Source of the DNA: a virus
Length of the DNA: 20,513 bases
IMG/VR virus record: IMGVR_UViG_3300037336_000124
Location: 1-20,513 of that record
Strand: one strand, 5' to 3'
The position numbers and the translations under genes were made by a program. Shown piece by piece: positions 1 through 6,535 of the stretch (positions are counted from its first letter, which is position 1; each line of letters starts with the position of its first letter). A model generated the notes under the pieces. It saw nothing but the letters and a program-made list of their open reading frames with translations, searched no databases and was not told the origin of the DNA.

Positions 1-114
1 TATAACTCTAGTTACTATTAAATGACGGCGTGTACACAATAGGTCGCACATCGGACTGATACAGATATTGGCAATATGTCACACACGTTTTCTGACATTT
101 CCCGTGCCACAAGC

Positions 115-130
115 ATACCGTTAACGGTAT
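115..130. promoter_or_regulatory. 16-bp perfect palindrome in the leader
   Basis: The sequence ATACCGTTAACGGTAT is its own reverse complement. It lies about 100 bases upstream of the holin-like gene. A TTGACA hexamer follows at 135-140, but no convincing -10 box is found at the usual distance. A further inverted repeat (TGGAATA at 146-152, TATTCCA at 163-169) lies just after it. A dimeric regulator could bind here, but that is inference. I see no gene in 1-216. Confidence 0.35.
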
Positions 131-177
131 TGATTTGACATAACATGGAATAGCGCACTCGTTATTCCACATTAAAC

Positions 178-198
178 AGCCACCTTCGGGTGGCTTTT
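178..198 (+). terminator. Hairpin terminator upstream of the lysis genes
   Basis: A perfect 7-bp stem (AGCCACC at 178-184, GGTGGCT at 189-195) closes a TTCG tetraloop and runs into a short T tract. This is the classic shape of an intrinsic terminator. It sits immediately before the holin-like start, so it probably ends transcription arriving from upstream of the window. Read-through would still reach the lysis genes. Confidence 0.6.
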
Positions 199-216
199 CG
201 TATGAAAGGAAACATT

Positions 217-399
217 ATGCCCAACATTTCAACTCAGTGGCGTAAATACCTATACGGTATTAGTGCCGCAACCATCCCTATTCTTGTCATCCTTGGTTTC
301 ATTTCGGATGAACTCGCTGTCACTCTTGTTGCTATGGCTAACGCCATATTCATCGGTGGTTTAGCGTTTACTAACACTCACCCTGAGGGTGAACTGTGA
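217..399 (+). CDS. Holin-like small membrane protein
   Basis: This 60-residue protein has two likely membrane spans, roughly residues 10-29 and 33-52, and a short acidic tail. Size, hairpin topology and position just before an endolysin fit a phage holin, which would let the lysin cross the inner membrane. The ATG at 217 is preferred because AAAGGA stands at 205-210 just before it. The GTG at 190 and ATG at 202 in the same frame lie inside or next to the terminator hairpin. The stop overlaps the endolysin start as GTGA. No family was matched by sequence, so the holin call rests on topology and context. Confidence 0.65.
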   Translation: MPNISTQWRKYLYGISAATIPILVILGFISDELAVTLVAMANAIFIGGLAFTNTHPEGEL

Positions 400-890
400 C
401 CCCCCCGTGGAAACTGGTTGCTGGTGGTGTGACTCTTCGGGCACAAATGGATGCACGTTTCCCCGGTAGGGACAAGACCCTCGATGGGGCCAAGGGTGAT
501 TTCGCTCACTCACAACGGAAATCCGACCACAATCCTGACTCTAAAGGATGGGTTCACGCCCTCGATTTGGACGCTAACTTTGGTAAGTCTGGTAGTTGGC
601 GCAGGTCGCGCAACGCGAAGAACCTTACTAAGCAACTCGTTCAGTATGCCGCTTCCGGTTTGCCCGGTAGTGACCGCGTGAAATATGTGGTGCATCGTGG
701 ACAGATTGCCAGCGGGACATATCGCTCTTCGTGGTGGCAGTTACGTGGCAAAGGGTACGGGCATTGGGGTCACGTGCATATTTCTTTCACTGCCGCTGCA
801 CAAAAGAACGGTGCGTTGTGGCCGTTGCCTATTCTTGGTAGGCGTTTGAAGACGCGTCGTGCGTGGGCTAAGAACCTTCGGGATGCTTGA
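396..890 (+). CDS. Endolysin, M15/VanY-like peptidase
   Basis: This 164-residue protein carries the zinc-peptidase pattern of D-Ala-D-Ala carboxypeptidase-like (M15) lysins. The S-D-H at residues 43-45 and H-A-L-D at 54-57 are followed by a C-terminal G-H-V-H at 125-128. Such enzymes cleave peptidoglycan stem peptides and release phage from the cell. No separate cell-wall-binding domain is visible; the C-terminus is a short basic tail. The GTG start overlaps the stop of the holin-like gene by four bases, which suggests translational coupling. The family call is good; the exact bond cleaved is not known from sequence. Confidence 0.8.
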   Translation: MTPPWKLVAGGVTLRAQMDARFPGRDKTLDGAKGDFAHSQRKSDHNPDSKGWVHALDLDANFGKSGSWRRSRNAKNLTKQLVQYAASGLPGSDRVKYVVHRGQIASGTYRSSWWQLRGKGYGHWGHVHISFTAAAQKNGALWPLPILGRRLKTRRAWAKNLRDA

Positions 891-942
891 CGTTAAGTGT
901 GACCAGTGTACGTGTAAACAGTGTAAGAACTCTACAAACTAG
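883..942 (+). CDS. Possible 19-aa Cys-rich micro-ORF
   Basis: An ATG inside the last codons of the endolysin opens a 19-codon frame with the pattern C-x2-C-x-C-x2-C at residues 6-14. The stop lies eight bases before the tail-protein start. Four cysteines in nine residues could bind one metal ion. There is no strong ribosome-binding site, so translation would depend on coupling to the endolysin stop, which it overlaps by eight bases. A chance frame of this length is quite possible; I list it because of the cysteine spacing and tight fit. Confidence 0.25.
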   Translation: MLDVKCDQCTCKQCKNSTN

Positions 943-950
943 GGAGCGTA

Positions 951-2882
951 ATGCCAGTAGATATTTCTGATGGTGTCGTGGAGGATCTTGGTTCTGCTTT
1001 ACTCGCACAAGTTAACGCATCAACCCCAGATTTTATATCGTGGGATTGTGACATTGCTGGTCTAAAGTTTTTGTTTGGGTTCAGTCGCTCGTACCCGTTG
1101 CAACGCGAAACGGCACCGTTTCGTAGGGAACGTGTAGATAATGAACGTAACCCCGGTGAGCAGTCTCTTGATTCTGGTTACTGGATCAGGTCGCAGTCTT
1201 CGTGGCATTTTGGTAGCGGTCTTCTTACTGCTGAACCGTTGGAGGTTTCAGCGGAAGAGGCACAGTTCAGGTATAACCGTGGCGGTGGGGTTAACCCGTG
1301 GCAGGCAGGTGTTCTTTCTTTATTGAAGGACACAAGTAACGTGTATTCTTCTGACGGTGCCACGCAACTGATGCTGGGTGTGGGTACGGGTGTTCTTCAC
1401 GCAACCGGCAACGTGTTGAAGCATATCGCTAACGACAACACTGCAACCACAATAACGTGGGGTAGCACGGAAGACATTCAATCTATTACCACTGACGGTT
1501 TATCGTGGTTCCTCACTACCACTGTTGGTTTGTACAAGGGTGCGTTGCCTTCGGGTGCTGGCGCAAAGATTTACGACGCTAAGGCTAGCACTGCCCGTAG
1601 TCTTGTGCGTTGGGTTAAGTCTCGTTTGGTTTACGTGTGCGACAATGAGGTGCATGAGGTGACTGACTTGTCACCCGCCAGTGTCGTTCACCCACCTGTT
1701 TTTTACACTCACCCTAGCACCGACTGGGTGTGGAATGACGTGTCTGAAGGGCCAACAAGTATCTACTTGTCTGGCTACGCCAACGACGTGTCTTCTATTT
1801 ACCGTGTCGCTATTGCTACGACCTCCACCACTGTGACGTTGGAGCAACCTATCGTCGTGGCTGAGATGCCTCGCGGTGAATCAGTGAACTCGTTGTACTC
1901 CTACTTGGGTACGTTCCTTATCGTGGGTACTTCTAAGGGTGCCCGTGTTGCGGCGATGGATGTTAATGGTTCTTTGAACCTTGGGCCTTTGACGGTTGAG
2001 TCTGTTGATGGTTGTACTGATGCTGTTGCTATTGGTTCGTTTGTGTTTGTGACTGTCGGGTCGAAGTCTTCTTCGGGTGACCGTGTAAACAGGGCGGGGT
2101 TGTGGCGTATTAACCTTGGTCAAACGATTAACAACACGCAGTTGTTGTTTGCTTCGGCAGCGGATCTTACTACGAATACTACTGTTACTGGTAAGGCCAC
2201 TCAGGTTACGTTTGCTGGGGGTAAGTTGTGGTTTAGTGTAGACACGCAGGGCGTGTACAAGGAAGCGGCAACGTTTGTTCCTTCCGGCTGGGTTGAGACT
2301 GGGCGTATCCGTTTGGGTACGTTGGAGTCGAAGGCTTGGCGTGATTTAAGGTTGCTGGCTGAGAGTGATAGTGCCGGTAGTGTTACTGCTTACGCTAACG
2401 TTGCTGGTTCTACGGCACCGTCCACGTGGGATCAAGTGATTTCTGTTAACGGTACTGTCACTGACTTGTCGGGTCAGTTGAACGTTGTTGCACCGGGTCC
2501 TGTCGCTAACTTGTTTGTTGCTTTCGAGTTGGAGTCTAACGCTGACCGTTCCCTTTCCGCTGAGATGATAGGTTTTCAGGTTCGCGCTATCCCTGCCCCT
2601 CGCAGGGCAGAGTTGTTGTCTGTGCCGTTAATGTGTTTCGATTTTGAGACTGACCGTAAGGGTCAAGCGTACGGTTCGGTTGGTTTGTCGTGGGCTAGGT
2701 TCAGTGTGTTGAAAGAGTTGGAGTCCACTTCGGCTACGATTCGTTGGACGGATCACACTACGGGTGAGGTGGCTGAGGGTTACGTGGAGAAAGTATCCAT
2801 GAACAGGATCACCCCGCCGTCTAAAGGTTTAAAAGGTGAGAACATTGGTGGTCTTGTGACGGTGCTTCTACGGCTGTCGTAA
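951..2882 (+). CDS. Phage tail protein, probable minor tail/receptor-binding
   Basis: This 643-residue protein is rich in Ser, Thr, Val and Gly, with many short predicted beta strands and no transmembrane segment or signal peptide. The early stretch around residues 65-110 (E-Q-S-L-D-S-G-Y-W-I-R-S-Q then F-G-S-G) resembles, from memory, minor tail proteins of actinobacteriophages that carry beta-propeller-like repeats. The region at about 110-450 has recurring hydrophobic-strand and turn patterns that fit such a fold. A GGGAG ribosome-binding site at 942-946 precedes the ATG. Position next to lysis genes is common for tail genes. Receptor binding is inference; an alternative is a distal tail or baseplate component. 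Confidence 0.6.
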   Translation: MPVDISDGVVEDLGSALLAQVNASTPDFISWDCDIAGLKFLFGFSRSYPLQRETAPFRRERVDNERNPGEQSLDSGYWIRSQSSWHFGSGLLTAEPLEVSAEEAQFRYNRGGGVNPWQAGVLSLLKDTSNVYSSDGATQLMLGVGTGVLHATGNVLKHIANDNTATTITWGSTEDIQSITTDGLSWFLTTTVGLYKGALPSGAGAKIYDAKASTARSLVRWVKSRLVYVCDNEVHEVTDLSPASVVHPPVFYTHPSTDWVWNDVSEGPTSIYLSGYANDVSSIYRVAIATTSTTVTLEQPIVVAEMPRGESVNSLYSYLGTFLIVGTSKGARVAAMDVNGSLNLGPLTVESVDGCTDAVAIGSFVFVTVGSKSSSGDRVNRAGLWRINLGQTINNTQLLFASAADLTTNTTVTGKATQVTFAGGKLWFSVDTQGVYKEAATFVPSGWVETGRIRLGTLESKAWRDLRLLAESDSAGSVTAYANVAGSTAPSTWDQVISVNGTVTDLSGQLNVVAPGPVANLFVAFELESNADRSLSAEMIGFQVRAIPAPRRAELLSVPLMCFDFETDRKGQAYGSVGLSWARFSVLKELESTSATIRWTDHTTGEVAEGYVEKVSMNRITPPSKGLKGENIGGLVTVLLRLS

Positions 2883-2935
2883 GGGGCAACACGGTGAGGT
2901 TTAATAAAAACATTCATCCCCTTCGGCGTGTCGGG

Positions 2936-2965
2936 TTGACAAGCCACAAAACTCGTACTTAAACT
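2936..2965 (+). promoter_or_regulatory. Promoter-like site in the tail/replication gap
   Basis: A consensus -35 hexamer TTGACA (2936-2941) is followed after 18 bases by TAAACT (2960-2965), a fair -10 box. It would fire rightwards, either making a short RNA that stops at the terminator at 3118-3162 or, by read-through, feeding the replication operon. The spacing is slightly long and there is no direct evidence of use. Confidence 0.4.
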
Positions 2966-2971
2966 GGAGTC

Positions 2972-3162
2972 CGTAAGGACGGCAACCGGGAGTAACCTAA
3001 CCGTTCGTCGCAGCCCCACAGAGGGCTGCTCCTCACCTGTTAAATACCGGGTACTCAGTCGTCGCTTCGCTCCTCCTTCGTGTACTGTTAAACATTCTAC
3101 GCCAATGCAAAAGATTCACCCCTCGTTTCTCCCTAACCGGAGTTACGGGGGGTTCTTTTTTT
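2972..3162 (+). ncRNA. Putative structured small RNA in gene-free gap
   Basis: The gap 2883-3220 (338 bases) holds no credible gene. Between the promoter-like site and the terminator lie compact hairpins: GTCC-GTAA-GGAC at 2969-2980 and a perfect 7-bp stem GCAGCCC/GGGCTGC at 3010-3029. CTGTTAAA occurs twice within about 50 bases. If the promoter and terminator are used, the transcript would be about 190 nt. It could equally be an untranslated leader or simply the 3' end of the tail transcript. No known RNA family is recognised. Confidence 0.25.
3118..3162 (+). terminator. Strong intrinsic terminator
   Basis: ACCCCTCGT (3118-3126) pairs with ACGGGGGGT (3145-3153) with one G-T wobble. An inner CTCC/GGAG pairing extends the stem. 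The hairpin is followed by TTC and a run of seven T (3156-3162). It separates the lysis/tail genes from the replication operon and most likely ends the late transcript. Confidence 0.75.
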
Positions 3163-3220
3163 GTGCCCAAAACCGGCGTGGCGTTACCCCAACTCACCTA
3201 ATACATGATAGTTTTATGTA

Positions 3221-3406
3221 ATGAATAAAATACCAGAATACATTTCCTACTCGGGAATGACCACGTTTAACGATTGCGGGGAGAAATACAGACTCACCCG
3301 TATAGAGAAAGTAGATGAAGGTAACGCTTACTTCTTCGCCGGGGGAACATCCGTTCACTCCGCATGTGACTCTGTTGACTACGCACTACTGGGGGTGGCA
3401 GAATGA
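3221..3406 (+). CDS. N-terminal part of split Cas4/RecB-like nuclease
   Basis: This 61-residue ORF has the features of the start of a Cas4/RecB-like PD-(D/E)XK exonuclease. The stretch Y-I-S-Y-S-G-M-T-T-F-N-D-C places the N-terminal cysteine (C19) that in this family joins three C-terminal cysteines to bind an Fe-S cluster. G-T-S-V-H at 42-46 gives the motif I histidine. It stops at 3406 and overlaps the next ORF, which carries the rest of the domain, as ATGA. The whole enzyme is normally one chain of about 270-300 residues. The two pieces may act as a two-chain enzyme, be joined by -1 frameshifting, or reflect a lost base in the GGGGG run at 3391-3395. No strong ribosome-binding site precedes the ATG. 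Confidence 0.7.
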   Translation: MNKIPEYISYSGMTTFNDCGEKYRLTRIEKVDEGNAYFFAGGTSVHSACDSVDYALLGVAE

Positions 3407-4077
3407 CTGACGCCCTAGCAGCAGGCGTATCAACGTTCAACAAAACCTTCGAGACACTACTCATCGAAGGAGGCGACCGTCCATGGAGGGCAGGTGGTAG
3501 GAAAAGCAAGGCACTACCCAACAAGGAAGACGCAGACTGGTGGAGGGCCAACGGCCCACTGATGGTTGGTAACTATGTCAGGTGGAGGCAACTCAACCCA
3601 AACATTGAAGTGTGGACGGCACCTAACGGTAAGCCAGCCATTGAAATAGGTATCGAAGCGATGCTACCCAACGAAACAATGTTGAAGTCCTACATTGACC
3701 GTGTGTTCCAAGACAAAACCACTGGTGAACTACTTATCGTGGACCTTAAGACTGGGCAACCACCGAAGTCGTCACTGCAACTAGGCGTGTACCGTTTAGC
3801 GATACGTGAAATGTTTGATGTGGACATTCGTTACGGTGCCTACTGGATGGGTCGTGAAGGAACACTCACACAACCAAGTGACCTTGACGTGTTCCCACCC
3901 GAAATGGTTTCCCGTTTCATGCGGGACACATACAAGATTATTAAGCAAGGGATCTTTCTCCCCAACATTAGTATGGGTTGCTCGTGGTGCGGCGTGGCGG
4001 AACACTGCTACACCCAAAACCCTGCTATACTACCGCCTGTATTAGAAAACGACATCATTGAGAAGGAGACAGCATGA
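3403..4077 (+). CDS. Cas4/RecB-like PD-(D/E)XK nuclease, C-terminal part
   Basis: This 224-residue ORF carries the nuclease core: Y-I-D-R with D99, V-D-L-K-T-G with D114 and K116, and the Q-L-G-V-Y motif (Q126, Y130). Three cysteines follow at C193, C196 and C202, the C-terminal Fe-S ligands of the Cas4/AddB group. The fourth cysteine and the motif I histidine are on the preceding ORF, so this part alone should be incomplete. Enzymes of this family degrade or trim DNA ends, often for recombination. The ATG overlaps the upstream stop by four bases and the stop overlaps the next gene as ATGA. A role in phage recombination or replication fits the neighbours. Confidence 0.8.
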   Translation: MTDALAAGVSTFNKTFETLLIEGGDRPWRAGGRKSKALPNKEDADWWRANGPLMVGNYVRWRQLNPNIEVWTAPNGKPAIEIGIEAMLPNETMLKSYIDRVFQDKTTGELLIVDLKTGQPPKSSLQLGVYRLAIREMFDVDIRYGAYWMGREGTLTQPSDLDVFPPEMVSRFMRDTYKIIKQGIFLPNISMGCSWCGVAEHCYTQNPAILPPVLENDIIEKETA

Positions 4078-4541
4078 CCGCATCAAAAGACACACTAGTT
4101 CAAGTAAACTTTAAGACACGCAACGGCACGTTAATCAACGTGTACGGTAACGATGAGCCTTCGTTTGATCTTGGCTTAGCAATCATTCAAGACCGTATCG
4201 CTACGTTCACGGAGATTGAACAGCAACTATCCGGTGCCGGTGTAGTCGGTGAACAGGTAGCGTTAGCGTCGGTACAGCCACCAGCAGCAGCAGGTGTACC
4301 CGACGTGGCACCACAAGCACCACCGGCAGCAGCATGGGGTCAAGCACCCGCACCGGCAGCAGCGTTCACGGCAGGTGCAGTACGACAATGTGCACACGGT
4401 GCCATGACTGCGCGTAGTGGGCAGAGTGCCCGTGGACCGTGGAAGGCGTACATGTGCCCGACACCCAAGGGTACACCGGGTCAATGTCAAGCACAGTTCC
4501 TTGACAACAAGAGTGCCGAATGGAACTCGTTCGCTGCGTAA
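4074..4541 (+). CDS. Ala/Pro-linker protein with C-terminal Zn ribbon
   Basis: This 155-residue protein has three parts. An N-terminal beta-rich domain (about 1-55) is followed by a long Ala/Pro/Gln linker (about 60-100). The C-terminal Cys/His module has C-A-H-G, then Y-M-C-P and Q-C-Q-A-Q-F, fitting a small zinc ribbon. Proteins of this layout sit next to the Cas4-like gene in actinobacteriophages, as far as I recall. A nucleic-acid-binding partner of the nuclease is plausible but not shown. The start overlaps the nuclease stop by four bases, with GGAG upstream. Confidence 0.6.
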   Translation: MTASKDTLVQVNFKTRNGTLINVYGNDEPSFDLGLAIIQDRIATFTEIEQQLSGAGVVGEQVALASVQPPAAAGVPDVAPQAPPAAAWGQAPAPAAAFTAGAVRQCAHGAMTARSGQSARGPWKAYMCPTPKGTPGQCQAQFLDNKSAEWNSFAA

Positions 4542-4547
4542 CTAAAC

Positions 4548-4609
4548 TTAGTGTGGGCAGGTTGACAGGGAAGCGGTCTGTCCACACTAACACCCTTTCC
4601 CTGAAGGAG
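4548..4609 (+). promoter_or_regulatory. Predicted pseudoknot leader before the helicase module
   Basis: TTAGTGTGGGCAG (4548-4560) pairs with CTGTCCACACTAA (4578-4590), a 13-bp stem with one G-T wobble and a 17-base loop. In that loop CAGGGAA (4566-4572) is the exact complement of TTCCCTG (4597-4603), which touches the AAGGAG ribosome-binding site at 4604-4609. A loop pairing with downstream sequence gives an H-type pseudoknot. It is not a normal terminator, because no T run follows. TTGACA at 4562-4567 could alternatively be a -35 box, but no good -10 follows. Control of translation of the next gene is inference. Confidence 0.45.
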
Positions 4610-4613
4610 AAAC

Positions 4614-4850
4614 ATGAGTAAAAGAATCTACAACATCAACTACCACACGTCGGCCCCCGGCGAACGCACCATATACGCTAGAAGTTTCCTGAATTTACAA
4701 GTAAGACTTATCAGGCAAGACTACGACCACCAAGTTGGGGTGGCCCTAGACCTTGAAAGATCCGGGGCGACAAGCATTAAGTTTTCTTTCCGCAACAAGG
4801 CTTTCTTTATTACGTGGTGGGCAACCAGAATAAGGAAGCACACAACATGA
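4614..4850 (+). CDS. Hypothetical basic protein
   Basis: This 78-residue protein is not recognised. It is basic, with mixed beta-like and aromatic segments (F-F-I-T-W-W near residues 63-68) and no cysteines or signal peptide. A strong AAGGAG site lies ahead of the ATG, and the predicted pseudoknot precedes it. Its stop overlaps the ATPase start as ATGA, so it probably helps couple translation of the helicase gene. Function cannot be inferred beyond membership of the replication operon. Confidence 0.7.
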   Translation: MSKRIYNINYHTSAPGERTIYARSFLNLQVRLIRQDYDHQVGVALDLERSGATSIKFSFRNKAFFITWWATRIRKHTT

Positions 4851-5626
4851 GAACACTTGATCGTGCAGTACGCTCACTTGACAAAGGTGGTGCAGCATTA
4901 CACCTACCCTTCCGTTCATGGGCAGACAAGCACATAAGCATACGTCGTGGTGAAGTATCCATGATCGCAGGTCCACCCGGTGCAGGTAAATCCACCGTGG
5001 CCCTAGCCCTCGCACTTAAAACACAAGTCCCAACCTTGTACGCTAGTGCTGACAGTCACGAATCCACCATGGCAATCCGATCCGTGTCCATGATAACAGG
5101 TTTACCACAATCCGAAGTCGAATCACGCATGATGATGGACGTTGATTGGGCTAGCGGTTTACTGAAACAATACGGCAGTCACATCAAATGGATGTTCGAT
5201 GCCAGCCCCACACTAGGCGACCTTGAAGACGAGATCAACGTGTACCGTGAACTGTACGGTTCCGACCCCGAACTTGTGGTAGTAGACAACGCAGTAGATA
5301 TTACTCACGAGAGTGGTGACGAGTTCGGTTCGTTGCGTTCACTGATGCGTGAAGTTAAATGGTGGGCACGGGAAATGAACTCAGCCTTCCTCATCCTGCA
5401 TCACACCAGCGAGTCGTACAACAGTAACCCTTGCCCTCCACGGGCAGCGTTGCACGGAAAGATCGCACAAATACCTTCACTGATCCTCACCCTGTCATCC
5501 GAACAGCCCGGGCTCATGGCCGTTGCACCAGTAAAGAACCGTTACGGGCCAGCGGATGCCACGGGTGGCACGGCAGTGTGGATGAACTACTCGCCAGAGT
5601 CAATGCTATTGAGGGACATGGAATGA
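4847..5626 (+). CDS. DnaB/RecA-like helicase ATPase
   Basis: This 259-residue protein has a Walker A motif G-P-P-G-A-G-K-S-T at 42-50 and a Walker B L-V-V-V-D-N-A at 143-149. A histidine pair in L-H-H-T-S-E (185-186) and K-N-R-Y-G at 230-234 match the sensor and arginine-finger region of RecA/DnaB-type ATPases. It lacks the DnaB N-terminal primase-binding domain, as is common for phage replicative helicases of this size. ATG 4847 is chosen over GTG 4814 because it forms an ATGA overlap with the previous stop and has AAGGAAG at 4832-4838. It most likely unwinds DNA with the primase encoded downstream. Confidence 0.85.
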   Translation: MRTLDRAVRSLDKGGAALHLPFRSWADKHISIRRGEVSMIAGPPGAGKSTVALALALKTQVPTLYASADSHESTMAIRSVSMITGLPQSEVESRMMMDVDWASGLLKQYGSHIKWMFDASPTLGDLEDEINVYRELYGSDPELVVVDNAVDITHESGDEFGSLRSLMREVKWWAREMNSAFLILHHTSESYNSNPCPPRAALHGKIAQIPSLILTLSSEQPGLMAVAPVKNRYGPADATGGTAVWMNYSPESMLLRDME

Positions 5627-5985
5627 GTGCAGCGAATAAGGCTAAAGGAAGCAAGTGGGAGTCTGACATTGAATCCTACCTGAATGATGTTGGCATTAAA
5701 GCACGACGCTTACCCCGTGCCGGGGCGAAAGATATTGGCGACGTGGCAATCACACTCAAGTCAGACAAAGTGATCGTGGTTGAAGCAAAGAACGTGGCAT
5801 CAGTGACGTTGAAAGAGTTCCTGCGACAGGCCGAAGTAGAAGCAGACAACTATGAGTCTAAATACAAGAACGTATGCTACCCTGTTGTCATGGTTAAAGC
5901 ACGCCAACAAGGTGTTGGTGAAGGTCGCGTCATTATGACGTTGGACACGCTACTCAACTTACTCAAGTGGGAGGGCTTATCGTGA
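5623..5985 (+). CDS. Holliday-junction-resolvase-like PD-(D/E)XK nuclease
   Basis: This 120-residue protein has the compact core of archaeal Hjc-like or related resolvases: G-S-K-W-E with E13, D-I-G-D with D40, and V-V-E-A-K-N with E54 and K56. These form the metal-binding acidic and lysine set of the PD-(D/E)XK fold. It would cut branched DNA made during recombination or replication. The ATG at 5623 overlaps the ATPase stop as ATGA. The longer frame reaching back to 5431 lies entirely within the ATPase gene and is not needed. A VRR-Nuc-type nuclease is an alternative name for the same fold. Confidence 0.75.
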   Translation: MSAANKAKGSKWESDIESYLNDVGIKARRLPRAGAKDIGDVAITLKSDKVIVVEAKNVASVTLKEFLRQAEVEADNYESKYKNVCYPVVMVKARQQGVGEGRVIMTLDTLLNLLKWEGLS

Positions 5986-6140
5986 CTGACGCTAGGCTCC
6001 CCATTGCAGAGGCATACTTCACAAAGTATTATTCTTACCTTTCCAAATACTTCGAGATCGCAGTTGTTTTTGGTGGCGAAGAAGCCAAGAGACAATTCTA
6101 TGCCGATCACAACATGAACCCTGACGGAAGCACGAAATGA
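5982..6140 (+). CDS. Small hypothetical protein sharing a start with the primase
   Basis: This 52-residue ORF starts with GTG in a GTGA overlap with the resolvase stop and ends in an ATGA overlap with the primase zinc-finger ORF. The protein is aromatic-rich (F, Y) and probably helical, with no cysteines. Its first seven residues, M-T-D-A-R-L-P, almost repeat the M-T-D-A-R-F-P that starts the next gene. The coupling at both ends supports its being translated. Function is unknown. Confidence 0.65.
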   Translation: MTDARLPIAEAYFTKYYSYLSKYFEIAVVFGGEEAKRQFYADHNMNPDGSTK

Positions 6141-6159
6141 CTGACGCTAGGTTCCCCAT
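5982..6159 (+). repeat. 23-bp direct repeat at two adjacent gene starts
   Basis: Bases 5982-6004 and 6137-6159 match at 21 of 23 positions. Each copy begins at a start codon (GTG and ATG) and encodes M-T-D-A-R-(L/F)-P. The copies are 155 bases apart, the spacing of the intervening small gene. A past duplication or a recombination-made gene insertion would explain this. Confidence 0.75.
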
Positions 6160-6535
6160 ATGGCCAGTGCTCGAACACTACGGGTGGACGTTACCATCAC
6201 CGCGTGGAGTGTGGCAGACAGTGAAGTGTGGGGCACACGACGACAGTCACATGTCCTGCCGTGTCAGTGAAGACGCGGGTCAAGTAAAATGTTTAGCGTG
6301 CGGATTTTCGGGTGACGCGATAGCGGTCGTCCAACATTACGAACAGTTAGGATTTAAGGATGCTCTCACTAGATGCGAAGAACTCACTGGAACAAGCGAC
6401 AGCAGCGTACGAAACACAAGTGGATCAGGTCGCGGGTTATCTGGCAGCAAGGGGAATAAGTCAAGAGGCCGCGTTTACACACCGCCTAGGCTTCGTGGCC
6501 GATCCTCTGGTGGGACACGAACGGTACGTGGGTAG
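6137..6535 (+). CDS. Primase zinc-binding (CHC2-type) subunit
   Basis: This 132-residue ORF has the CHC2 zinc finger that begins DnaG-type primases: C31-x2-H34, then C52-x2-C55, with the usual G-D-A-I-x-x-V segment after it. This domain helps recognise template DNA. The domain ends at about residue 85. The remaining tail is rich in Ser, Gly and Arg and lies opposite, in another frame, the start of the TOPRIM ORF, so it may be a disordered tail or not conserved coding. The ATG overlaps the previous stop as ATGA. The TOPRIM part of the primase is the next ORF, in the +1 frame. Confidence 0.8.
   Translation: MTDARFPIWPVLEHYGWTLPSPRGVWQTVKCGAHDDSHMSCRVSEDAGQVKCLACGFSGDAIAVVQHYEQLGFKDALTRCEELTGTSDSSVRNTSGSGRGLSGSKGNKSRGRVYTPPRLRGRSSGGTRTVRG

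Noticed and set aside
4562-4590. Promoter with TTGACA in the pseudoknot loop
   Set aside because: The -35 box is perfect but no acceptable -10 box is found 16-18 bases downstream; the pairing explains the sequence better.
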